The translations under genes and the position numbers were made by a program. Source: Bacteriovoracaceae bacterium (GTDB taxonomy: Bacteria; Bdellovibrionota; Bacteriovoracia; Bacteriovoracales; Bacteriovoracaceae). From it: 6,128 nt of DNA. The stretch is taken from NCBI GenBank assembly GCA_947448095.1, contig CANFNN010000185.1, forward strand, positions 1-6,128. Reading direction: 5' to 3'. The notes beneath the pieces are model-generated. The model did no database searches and had not been told where the DNA came from. It was given only the letters and a program-made list of their open reading frames with translations. Shown here one piece after another: positions 1 to 6,071 of the stretch. Within the stretch, counting starts at the first letter, position 1, and each line of letters begins with the position of its first letter.

Positions 1-240
1 GAATCGATCATCATCAAGAACAAAAGTGTACGCCTGTTGACGTTTTTTTGAGCCTACTAGTTGTTCCAGTAAATCTGATTTTTCGTTCGGCATCTTAACC
101 ACTTTGCCATTGGTAAGTAGCACTAGATTCACATTTTGATCATCCTTGGCGAGATCAATTTCATAAATCGTGGACGAGATTTCCGTTGTCGCTAATAGGG
201 GTAGGCTGATCAACCATAATAAGAAGCCAAAACTGAACAT
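1..240 (-). CDS. Small exported protein of unknown function (5' part; gene continues past left edge)
   Basis: An open frame of 80 codons starts at 240 and is still open at base 1, so the C-terminal part is missing. A strong ribosome binding site (GGAGG, 4 nt before the ATG) supports the start. The first 17 or so residues (MFSFGFLLWLISLPLLA) form a hydrophobic stretch ending in a plausible signal peptidase I site, LLA before TTE, without the usual basic N-terminal residue. The visible mature part is short-stranded and polar: SSTIYEIDL, then LVLLTNGKVVKMP, then an acidic/lysine-rich stretch (SDLLEQLVGSKKRQQ). I recognise no family; a periplasmic or secreted protein is the most that can be inferred. 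It is divergent from the plus-strand BON gene and may share a regulatory region with it. Confidence 0.72.
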   Translation of the reverse strand, partial: MFSFGFLLWLISLPLLATTEISSTIYEIDLAKDDQNVNLVLLTNGKVVKMPNEKSDLLEQLVGSKKRQQAYTFVLDDDRF

Positions 241-278
241 AAAACCTCCATAGTTTTATAAGCAAAACAGGCGGGTTC

Positions 279-308
279 ATCATGCTAAGTTTAAGGTGTT
301 TTTGTCAT
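279..308 (-). promoter_or_regulatory. Candidate sigma-70 promoter for the exported-protein gene
   Basis: On the minus strand ATGACA (308-303) is followed, after 18 bp, by CATGAT (284-279). The matches to consensus are 5/6 and 4/6. The predicted start would lie near 272, giving a leader of about 30 nt before the ATG at 240. A second possible -10 (TATAAA, 260-255) lies too close to the ribosome binding site to be preferred. Consensus matching only. Confidence 0.28.
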
Positions 309-444
309 CTAAAGCCTGACCTAAGTAAATTCACTTAAGCAAACAAATCAGTGCTGTTTTCTGTCTTCATTTAAAAACAAGGTTGAGTTTCTTTTGGAAG
401 TTAGGCAAGGCCGGTAACATGAGACGTTGATTTAAGGAGCATTT

Positions 445-705
445 ATGCAAAGCAGTTTTGATGAGGGTGTGTGTCTAAAAATAAAACGTGAGATTTTTCA
501 ACATGATCATCTTAAAGATCTTCAAATAGAAGTCGGGGAGCAAGGGGTTGACGTTATACTTACGGGTGTCGTCACTCATTTATACGAGAAATGGCTCGCC
601 GAAGAAATAGCTGCCCAGTCCGTTGGTGTGACACATGTGAGAAATTATCTTCATGTCACAAAAGTGATCCGCGAAAATCCGATCGATGATTATTACGAAC
701 TTTGA
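445..705 (+). CDS. Single-domain BON protein, cytoplasmic
   Basis: This 86-residue protein is almost entirely one BON domain (about residues 9-72), a small alpha/beta fold named for OsmY and nodulation proteins and thought to bind ligands or phospholipid surfaces. Visible hallmarks are the first helix LKIKREIFQHD, a strand LQIEVGEQGVDVILTG with the conserved Gly41, the helix YEKWLAEEIAAQ, and the closing V65-R-N67-Y-L-H-V71, matching the family's V-x-N-x-L-x-V pattern. Most OsmY-type BON proteins are exported, but this one has no signal peptide and should stay in the cytoplasm. AAGGAG sits 5 nt before the ATG. Its last 13 bases overlap the end of the convergent phosphoesterase gene. A second BON domain, with the same N-x-LHV ending, is fused to the nucleotidyltransferase encoded at 1445-2440, so a functional link is a reasonable inference. 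Confidence 0.85.
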   Translation: MQSSFDEGVCLKIKREIFQHDHLKDLQIEVGEQGVDVILTGVVTHLYEKWLAEEIAAQSVGVTHVRNYLHVTKVIRENPIDDYYEL

Positions 706-1448
706 TGAGTTTCTGAAGGATGTGAAATTACATCACGACGCTCAAGAGTGTAGATATTGAAAGCGTGTCTGATAACTGGTTGAGCAACATTTCGCACAGG
801 TGTCCCGCCTGGCGTTTTTCCCTTTTCGATTCCTGCGTGGGCGTGGCCATGAAAAACAATGTCTGCTTTTCCGTAATCCACAGCTTCCGCGAGATAGTAG
901 CAGCCAAGGAATGGGTATATTTCTTTTTTTTCACCCGATAATGTTTGAGTTGTGGGCGAGTAATGGAGAAGAACAATTTTATAGTCGGACTCCAGATCCT
1001 TGATCACTTGTTCCAGTTGTCTCGCTTCTCCTTTCGAATGGCGCATAAAACTTTTCATTTGCGGTTCACCAAAATCTGCTCCTGATGAACCAATAAACCC
1101 ACCACCAAATCCTTTGGCACCAGCTATTCCGACTTTCTCTCCATTGATGGATATTATAATCGAACTGCGTTCAAGGACTATGACTCCCGCATCTTTTAAT
1201 ATTTGGGTGACCACTTCCACTTGGTCTACGTGGTAGTCATGATTCCCTAAAACAGCAATAACTGGAATCGGTGATTTTCTAAGGTCATTTGCAAGGACAC
1301 GCATCTCTTCAGGGTGTCCTGTTTGGGTCAGATCACCTGCAAGTAAAAATATATCTGCTTTGCCTTCAAGGTCCAACATATGTTGACCCATTCGATTGTG
1401 TGATTTTCGATCAAAATGAATGTCACCTGTTGCCGCAATTCTAATCAT
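693..1448 (-). CDS. Calcineurin-like metallophosphoesterase
   Basis: The 251-residue protein carries the full set of dinuclear-metal motifs of the calcineurin-like (Mre11/YfcE/CpdA-type) phosphoesterases: GDIH (D9, H11), GDL (D39), GNHD (N69, catalytic-type H70), LLH (H162) and GHAH (H202, H204). It is therefore expected to be an active, probably Mn- or Fe-dependent, cytoplasmic phosphoesterase; there is no signal peptide or membrane segment. The substrate (cyclic nucleotide, nucleotidylated protein, phosphodiester or phosphoprotein) cannot be told from sequence. A glycine-rich insert, AKGFGGGFIGSSG (111-123), and HYSPTTQTL after the H162 motif are features I associate with a bacterial subfamily of unknown substrate. 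The ATG overlaps the stop codon of the upstream nucleotidyltransferase gene (ATGA), so the two are translationally coupled and probably act in one process. A GAGAG ribosome site lies 8 nt upstream. The 3' end overlaps the BON gene tail to tail. Confidence 0.9.
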   Translation of the reverse strand: MIRIAATGDIHFDRKSHNRMGQHMLDLEGKADIFLLAGDLTQTGHPEEMRVLANDLRKSPIPVIAVLGNHDYHVDQVEVVTQILKDAGVIVLERSSIIISINGEKVGIAGAKGFGGGFIGSSGADFGEPQMKSFMRHSKGEARQLEQVIKDLESDYKIVLLHYSPTTQTLSGEKKEIYPFLGCYYLAEAVDYGKADIVFHGHAHAGIEKGKTPGGTPVRNVAQPVIRHAFNIYTLERRDVISHPSETHQSS

Positions 1449-2440
1449 GAAATACTCTCGCTTGCTTCTGGTGGCATAAGGATTCTAACATGAAGAAGAT
1501 TTTTTAGTTCCATGCTAGGCTCAAGTCTCCTGATTACTTCATTTACGGCTTCTTTTTGCTCGCTTGAAAAGACTTCACCCTTCACAACGATATTTGAATC
1601 AGAGACTACGACCCTTATGTCATGCTCTGCAATCCTTTCGTCCGTTGTTAAGGCCTCCATGATGCGGCCTTTGGTATAAATGGCTGCCTCTTTTTCTAGA
1701 GGCAATACTCCATAAGGTTTAGTTTTGCCTGAAGCATAAGGATGGGTAACCGGTTCGGGTGAATACACCGAGTGTTCAAATATACTTTTATACAGTTTCT
1801 GGATGATATCATTGGGAATGGCAATATCATTTGATTGGGCATAGATAAGTAATGCTAAAACTCGTCTAGGCGAATGGCGTGCCCTTTTAAGTAAATACTC
1901 CCAGTCCAGATTCCCCTGAGTTAAGACGGCAAGGGCATCATGCCAGTGGTGAGGATTTTCTTCTCGGTGGGCAGCCGATTTGATAATGATAAAATCCTCA
2001 GGGCTAATCGCATTGACGAATTTTCCACAATACGGGATTCGTCTCACATGCTCTATGACTTCTTCTTCAAAATAAATATCTCCGCAGGAGCGAAAGATAA
2101 TATCTACTAAGACATTATCCCGCCACGCCTTATAGAGCCAAAAGGGATCTCTCTTTTCGATTTCAAAACCATTTTGTTTTAGAATTTCTAGCACGTCATC
2201 TGCATCGTCGGGTTTGACGAAAATATCAATGTCATGAGTGACCCGAGGGCGACCAAGCTCTTTGACCGCAATCCCCCCAAACACGGCGTAGGGGATTTTT
2301 TTTTCTTCAATTGCATCAATGGTTACGAACAGCGTAGATAAGATGTTCGGAAGAAGGGTGAGATTGTGATCATGAAAATCTCTTTCTTTTTGATCAACTT
2401 CCTGTTGTCTCGTTAGTGGAATCTTTTTATTAAATGCCAT
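1445..2440 (-). CDS. Nucleotidyltransferase-fold protein with C-terminal BON domain
   Basis: This 331-residue protein has three visible parts. Residues about 28-175 form a DNA polymerase-beta-type nucleotidyltransferase domain of the AbiEii/MNT-like minimal kind: Y51-x-x-F-G55-G56, then D70-I-D72, then a third acidic residue in VDII (D113), followed by the helical SPEDFIIIK...W-H-D-A-L-x-V-L segment usual in this group. All three presumed metal-ligand carboxylates are present, so activity is plausible. Residues about 178-225 are helical and unassigned. Residues about 258-320 read as a BON domain: DIRVVVSDSNIVVKGEVFSS with the conserved Gly, a helix, and KNLLHVRI at the end. The enzyme probably transfers a nucleotide to a protein or small molecule; the target is unknown. 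A phosphoesterase is coupled downstream, which could reverse the modification (inference). No HEPN-domain partner is present. AGG lies 5 nt before the ATG, a modest ribosome site. Confidence 0.8.
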   Translation of the reverse strand: MAFNKKIPLTRQQEVDQKERDFHDHNLTLLPNILSTLFVTIDAIEEKKIPYAVFGGIAVKELGRPRVTHDIDIFVKPDDADDVLEILKQNGFEIEKRDPFWLYKAWRDNVLVDIIFRSCGDIYFEEEVIEHVRRIPYCGKFVNAISPEDFIIIKSAAHREENPHHWHDALAVLTQGNLDWEYLLKRARHSPRRVLALLIYAQSNDIAIPNDIIQKLYKSIFEHSVYSPEPVTHPYASGKTKPYGVLPLEKEAAIYTKGRIMEALTTDERIAEHDIRVVVSDSNIVVKGEVFSSEQKEAVNEVIRRLEPSMELKNLLHVRILMPPEASESIS

Positions 2441-2527
2441 AACGCCTGCCCCGTATTGTTTTTACTTTGCGACATCCACAAATTGAAACAGACACAGGGG
2501 TTTAGAGATACTTGAGATTACCTGAAT

Positions 2528-2869
2528 TTAATTGGTGACAGTTTTTAATTCTAATTTGATATTCTCAAATTCCTTGTAGGCCGTGATAACTTTTTCATGC
2601 ACGAAGCTATCCAGCGTTGGCCCATTTTTGACAAATTCAATTTCGGAGGTTATTTCGGCCAGAATTTCGGCTCCAATACTAGCTGCTTGAAAATGCACAA
2701 TATGAGCTTCTTTTCTAACATGGGGAAAATCTTTGAGATAATAGGCTTCTAGCATTTTATGCAGATGGATGGGGGTAATCTCGAGAAAGTGATTTCGTAA
2801 CTGATTGAATGAATCATCATTAAGTTTGCGTAATGCTTCAGTGACATTGGGATTGATCGTCATTCTCAT
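2528..2869 (-). CDS. Putative histidine phosphotransfer (Hpt) domain protein, divergent
   Basis: A 113-residue, all-helical, cytoplasmic protein with the layout of a free-standing Hpt domain, which passes phosphoryl groups between receivers. The helix FNQLRNHFLEITPIHLHKML leads into RKEAHIVHFQAASIGAEIL, which aligns with the family pattern AHxLKGxAxxxGAxxL. His56 is the phospho-acceptor candidate, and A62-A63 and G66-A67 fit. The usual Lys and Gly after the His (HxxKG) are His59 and Phe60 here. A further helix (EKVITAYKEFENIKLEL) matches the last helix of the fold. It lies 52 bp after the histidine kinase gene on the same strand, with no terminator visible between, so it is probably co-transcribed. 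Start choice is uncertain: an internal ATG two codons later is equally possible, and neither has a strong ribosome site. If not Hpt, it is a helical protein of unknown function. Confidence 0.68.
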   Translation of the reverse strand: MRMTINPNVTEALRKLNDDSFNQLRNHFLEITPIHLHKMLEAYYLKDFPHVRKEAHIVHFQAASIGAEILAEITSEIEFVKNGPTLDSFVHEKVITAYKEFENIKLELKTVTN

Positions 2870-2921
2870 GCCACTATATTAAAAGAACTAATCTGGGATT
2901 GTAAATAACAGACAAAGTACT

Positions 2922-4418
2922 TTAGGCATGTTTAAAAATGATTTTAAGCGAAGCGCCACCCTCTTTAGCATTGGCAATGGATATTTTTCCATCATGTACA
3001 TCGGCTATCGTACGCATAATCACCGAGCCTAGTCCTAGTGAAAAATTCCTTGGGTCTCGTTCCATTATTTGCCTTTGTTCTCTGCGTTTTCCGAATGAAT
3101 GAATCGCCTCAGCTGTTAGACCTGGGCCATCATCTGTGACAATGACTTCGAGAGTGTTAATTGTCGAAAAAAGTTCGACAGATATTTTACTCTTTGCATA
3201 CCTTGCAGCATTGTCAAAAGCGTTTTTAAATAGGCGATTAATGAGGTGGAAATCACCAAAGATGGTTGGGTTCTTATTTCCGGTCAGTTTCATCTTCCAT
3301 GAAATTTCGTTTGCAAAACTTGTTTGCCTATTTTTCAGTTCGTTGCCTAGTAATTGTGCCAGATTGATTTTTTCTGATGACACTTTATAGTGAGACTCAT
3401 CAATGGTCGCAACAATTGTAAGCTTTTCCAGCAGGTCCCTAAAATACCGGATGTCTGCATCAATCATGGAAAAAACTTCATTTCGGTCTTCGCTTGTCAT
3501 TTGGTCATTGTAATCTTTGAGTGCTTCAAAGGATGTTCCAAGGCTTGTCAGTGGAGTTCTGAGATCATGCCCCAGTTCTTGTAGAAGATGAGACCGCGAT
3601 GTTTCAGTATCATTGAGTCTTTTGACAAGCCTTTCAATTTCATCGGCCATGCGATTAAAGTCTAGGATTAGACTTCCGAATTGATCAAACCTATTAATTT
3701 CGAACCGAGACTTAAGGTCACCCGATTCTAGCCTGCCCAAGACCTTTCGTGCCTCGCTAGATTTCTTTCTGACATAGTAAAAACAAATTGAGAGTGCTAA
3801 AAAAACCGCCAAGGCGGCAGTCGTGAAAGTATGGAGGCCTTGAATCCAAAGGAAGGGTCCTTGAAAGAGAGATCTTGGATTATGCGTGACCAAAAAAGTT
3901 GTGGGTGTTGTTTCAAGCTTCATGACAAATGTTTTCGGATCAAGAATAAAATTTTCTGTGTTTTCCATCCCGTGCATTTCTTTGGGGTGCGGAAGTTCAT
4001 TCCATTTCTTTGGTAGAGGGTGAATGGTATTGGCGGAGATGATTTCTCCATCCTCTGAAACTAACCACAATGATGGTTTTGACCCCTTCTGGTCAGGCAT
4101 TTGTTCGAGCAAGTTCTTTCTGACGATGGGAACTGGTGCTGGAACAGGTCCGGCGATCTCCGTTTTAATAATGGAGAGGGCGTCTTTTGAAGCCACTGGT
4201 GGTGCAGGATATTTATTCACATTGATTCTTTCGACTGGTGAATGCAAGGATGATTTTTCAATTTTTCTTCCAATATACATCATGTAGCCGTAGCGATAAT
4301 CTTCTACCACCATGTCTGAAATGATAACCAGACAGAGAACTGAAATTAAACTAAGGGCCAGTGCTCCCAACATGCTGATTAAGAATAAACGAAAATAAAC
4401 AGCCTTTTTAAGAATCAT
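2922..4418 (-). CDS. Membrane sensor histidine kinase (HAMP-HisKA-HATPase)
   Basis: This 498-residue inner-membrane kinase has TM1 at about 10-34, a periplasmic sensor segment of roughly 155 residues, TM2 at about 190-216, HAMP at about 217-270, HisKA with the H-box ELGHDLRTPL (phospho-acceptor His284), and a HATPase domain. In the latter the N-box is at 394-406 (N399, N403), the G1 box is TDDGPG (428-433), an F-box-like AIHSFGKRR is at 438-445, and the G2 box is SLGLGS (460-465), so catalytic residues look intact. The sensor segment contains no cysteines and is proline-rich at 71-74 and 91-97 (PAPP, PVPAPVP); the ligand is unknown. It lacks a receiver domain, so it is not a hybrid kinase. 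GGAG lies 8 nt before the ATG and the gene overlaps the upstream regulator by 11 bp, marking that regulator as its cognate partner. Confidence 0.95.
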   Translation of the reverse strand: MILKKAVYFRLFLISMLGALALSLISVLCLVIISDMVVEDYRYGYMMYIGRKIEKSSLHSPVERINVNKYPAPPVASKDALSIIKTEIAGPVPAPVPIVRKNLLEQMPDQKGSKPSLWLVSEDGEIISANTIHPLPKKWNELPHPKEMHGMENTENFILDPKTFVMKLETTPTTFLVTHNPRSLFQGPFLWIQGLHTFTTAALAVFLALSICFYYVRKKSSEARKVLGRLESGDLKSRFEINRFDQFGSLILDFNRMADEIERLVKRLNDTETSRSHLLQELGHDLRTPLTSLGTSFEALKDYNDQMTSEDRNEVFSMIDADIRYFRDLLEKLTIVATIDESHYKVSSEKINLAQLLGNELKNRQTSFANEISWKMKLTGNKNPTIFGDFHLINRLFKNAFDNAARYAKSKISVELFSTINTLEVIVTDDGPGLTAEAIHSFGKRREQRQIMERDPRNFSLGLGSVIMRTIADVHDGKISIANAKEGGASLKIIFKHA

Positions 4419-5094
4419 GCTTATGGCTCCATTCTAAACGGTAGCCTAGACCATAGACGGAATTTATCTGAAGGTCAGTTCCAGCTACCTCTCGCAATTT
4501 TCTCCTTAAATGACTCATATGAGAATCTACCGTGCGGTCATACATATCTGAATTCTCATACAGGGTGGCCAGGATACTTTCCCTTGTCACAATGTCACCA
4601 GCTCGCCTGGTAAGAAGCACCAGTATCTCAAGCTCTTTTCTGCCTAGACTCACAATTTTATCCATGAGGGTAACAATTCTTTTCGTTGGATCAATCGTAA
4701 GCTTTTCGAATGTGATAATTGAAGTCGGGAGGGTGAATTTTTTGAGAATCTTATTCATGCGTACTTTTAATTCTTCCATCCCAAAAGGTTTTCTTAAATA
4801 ATCATCGGCGCCGTTCAGGATCCCTTTCACCACGGTCGCTTCATCGGTTCGAGCACTAATGAATAAAATGGGTATATCATTTCCTTCGTCCCTGATTGAC
4901 TGACAAAGATCAAGTCCATTTCCATCAGGCAGACCAATATCTAGGCACATCAAATCATAATGATGTTGCTTCAATAAGCTTCTTGCTTCTTTGACGTTTG
5001 AGGCAGCTGTCGTTTCATAGCCACTGAATTTTAAATTCATGGCAAGACTTTTAGAAATTTGCGGATCATCTTCAACGATTAATATTTTTATCAT
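4408..5094 (-). CDS. OmpR/PhoB-family response regulator
   Basis: A canonical 228-residue two-domain regulator. The receiver (1-120) has the acidic pair E8-D9, phospho-acceptor D52 in CLDIGLPDG, S80 in ISA, Y99 and K102 in the RKPF motif: the complete phosphorylation site. The C-terminal winged helix (about 127-222) shows SLGRKELEIL, the recognition helix R187-T-V-D-S-H-M with LRRKL, and the wing SVYGLGYRLE. Phosphorylation by the overlapping downstream kinase should drive dimer formation and DNA binding. AGGAG lies 6 nt upstream of the ATG. It is the first gene of the minus-strand array, so autoregulation of the array is likely (inference). It is similar along its length to the divergent regulator at 5394-6068, suggesting an old duplication. 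Confidence 0.96.
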   Translation of the reverse strand: MIKILIVEDDPQISKSLAMNLKFSGYETTAASNVKEARSLLKQHHYDLMCLDIGLPDGNGLDLCQSIRDEGNDIPILFISARTDEATVVKGILNGADDYLRKPFGMEELKVRMNKILKKFTLPTSIITFEKLTIDPTKRIVTLMDKIVSLGRKELEILVLLTRRAGDIVTRESILATLYENSDMYDRTVDSHMSHLRRKLREVAGTDLQINSVYGLGYRLEWSHKHDS

Positions 5095-5133
5095 TTCGTC
5101 TCCTGGATTCTTTCTTTAGTTTGCTTAAGGCTC

Positions 5134-5161
5134 ATCATACCGAATTGAATGCGTGCGTAAA
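5134..5161 (-). promoter_or_regulatory. Candidate sigma-70 promoter of the regulator-kinase array
   Basis: On the minus strand TTTACG (5161-5156) is followed after 16 bp by TATGAT (5139-5134), matching consensus at 4/6 and 5/6. The predicted start is near 5127, giving a leader of about 33 nt that holds the AGGAG ribosome site. This is the best-placed promoter for the whole minus-strand array. Consensus matching only. Confidence 0.42.
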
Positions 5162-5164
5162 GTT

Positions 5165-5192
5165 TTTCACACAGTACCTGACTATCTATAAA
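5165..5192 (+). promoter_or_regulatory. Candidate sigma-70 promoter for the second regulator
   Basis: TTTCAC (5165-5170), 16 bp spacer, TATAAA (5187-5192; 5/6 match). Its -35 lies 3 bp from that of the minus-strand candidate, so the two would fire back to back. It would leave a leader of nearly 200 nt before the ATG at 5394. A closer but weaker alternative is TTGCAC (5330-5335) with an AT-rich -10 region around 5353-5360. Confidence 0.25.
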
Positions 5193-5312
5193 TTAAGACC
5201 ACATGCTTACGGTGAGTTCGGCACCAAGATAAAGGTGATTATGTCTGTTTCTTTTTTGATTAAAACCAAACCTTTTTACAAAGCTGGAAAAAGTATGGAG
5301 CGTTTTTTTTGG

Positions 5313-5329
5313 AATCCTTTACCCGGATT
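5313..5329. repeat. Short inverted repeat upstream of second regulator
   Basis: AATCC and GGATT arms of 5 bp flank a 7 bp centre (TTTACCC). It directly follows an 8-base T run and adjoins the alternative TTGCAC -35 element, a position that would suit an operator. The arms are short enough to arise by chance. Confidence 0.25.
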
Positions 5330-5393
5330 TTGCACAATTCATTTTTGTGGCAAATTAAATCTACCCAATCAACAAAAAACCAAAGGGAACGAT

Positions 5394-6068
5394 ATGAGCA
5401 AATTTTTACTACTAACCAACGATTCAGCTTTAACGAAACTTGTCGACCTGACCTTAAAATACAATGGATTCATTGTTCAATCGGCTAACCATTCCGAAGC
5501 GGGTTGGGCACTTCTAAGTGAAGTCCGTTTTGACTTGATTATGCTGGACTATCAACTAAAAGATGAGTCTGGAGTAGCGTTCTATAAATCCCTCAGGCAA
5601 TTAGGCACATCAATCCCTGTTCTCATGCTTGGAGAAGGGGAGTTGGATGAATTTATTTTAAAAGATCTATCCACTGATCATTATGATTACCTGATGAAGC
5701 CATTTAAGTTTCGTGAGTTGAAAGTTAAAATCAATGCTCTCTTGAAAACAGATGACGATGTTAATGATTTTATTTCTTTCGGTGAATTTCAAATCGATGT
5801 AAAGCAACAGCTCCTCATGGTTAGGGACAGAATCCTTCAGCTAGGAAAAATGGAAATGCGGATACTTCTTCTTTTAGCGAGAAAAACAGGGGACGTAGTT
5901 TCGCCTCAGAAACTTAAAAAACTCATGGAGAGTGAAGGCAACTTTTATAATATGACGACTTTTTATTATATCAGCCGACTACGAAATAAAATGAAGCAAT
6001 TTGCTGGCGAGGTTGTTGATATCGTCCTCATTAAAGATCAGGGGTATCAACTTCAATTCAGAGGGTAA
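5394..6068 (+). CDS. OmpR-family regulator with degenerate receiver domain
   Basis: The 224-residue start at 5394 is preferred over the ATG at 5121 because AAAGGGA sits 5 nt upstream and MSKFLLLTND aligns with the first strand of the receiver. The receiver (1-118) keeps the acceptor D52 (MLDYQL) and K102 (MKPF). However, the metal-binding acidic pair, E8-D9 in the neighbouring regulator, is T8-N9 here, and the Ser/Thr switch position is G80. Phosphorylation by the usual Mg-dependent route is therefore doubtful. The winged helix (about 124-222) is recognisable from LQLGKMEMRILLLLARKTGDVV and DQGYQLQF. In the recognition helix the R-x-V-D-x-H pattern is replaced by M187-T-T-F-Y-Y, so DNA targets probably differ from its paralogue's. 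It may act without phosphorylation or as a dimerisation partner (inference). A lipoprotein gene follows after 3 bp and is probably co-transcribed. Confidence 0.88.
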   Translation: MSKFLLLTNDSALTKLVDLTLKYNGFIVQSANHSEAGWALLSEVRFDLIMLDYQLKDESGVAFYKSLRQLGTSIPVLMLGEGELDEFILKDLSTDHYDYLMKPFKFRELKVKINALLKTDDDVNDFISFGEFQIDVKQQLLMVRDRILQLGKMEMRILLLLARKTGDVVSPQKLKKLMESEGNFYNMTTFYYISRLRNKMKQFAGEVVDIVLIKDQGYQLQFRG

Positions 6069-6071
6069 TTT

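Larger units (their letters stand above)
5095..5393. other. Divergent intergenic region between the two regulator genes
   Basis: This 299 bp stretch separates the start codons of two OmpR-type regulators. It holds the two candidate back-to-back promoters, an 8-base T run (5303-5310), a short inverted repeat (5313-5329) and the ribosome site AAAGGGA (5382-5388) of the plus-strand gene. The plus strand is open in the regulator's frame from an ATG at 5121, but the 91 residues this would add show no domain character, and the regulator's receiver begins normally at 5394. I see no tandem direct repeats clear enough to call as OmpR-type binding sites. Confidence 0.6.

Noticed and set aside
1445..2440. 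MNT/HEPN or AbiE toxin-antitoxin system
   Set aside because: The nucleotidyltransferase motif resembles these families, but there is no HEPN protein with RxxxxxH and no AbiEi-like antitoxin beside it; the partner is a metallophosphoesterase.
2441..2527. Internal promoter before the nucleotidyltransferase gene (TTTCAA, 18 bp, TAAAAA on the minus strand)
   Set aside because: Both boxes match poorly and similar matches are expected by chance in AT-rich DNA, so it is not called, although the 87 bp gap leaves room for one.
2914..2923. Palindrome AAAGTACTTT at the end of the kinase gene
   Set aside because: Perfect but only 10 bp, without a loop or T run, and partly coding; too short to call an operator or terminator.
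3136..4287. Several plus-strand open frames opposite the kinase gene
   Set aside because: They lie antisense to a kinase with all catalytic motifs intact, lack ribosome sites and encode no recognisable domain; they are shadows of the real gene.
5274..5310. Rho-independent terminator before the 8-T run
   Set aside because: The only stem (CTTTTT/AAAAAG) is AT-only with a 10 nt loop and is separated from the T run by about a dozen bases.
5121..5393. A 91-codon in-frame extension upstream of the second regulator
   Set aside because: The ATG at 5121 has no ribosome site, the added residues show no domain or targeting character, and the extension would overlap the likely promoters. AAAGGGA just before 5394 and the receiver alignment favour the shorter protein.
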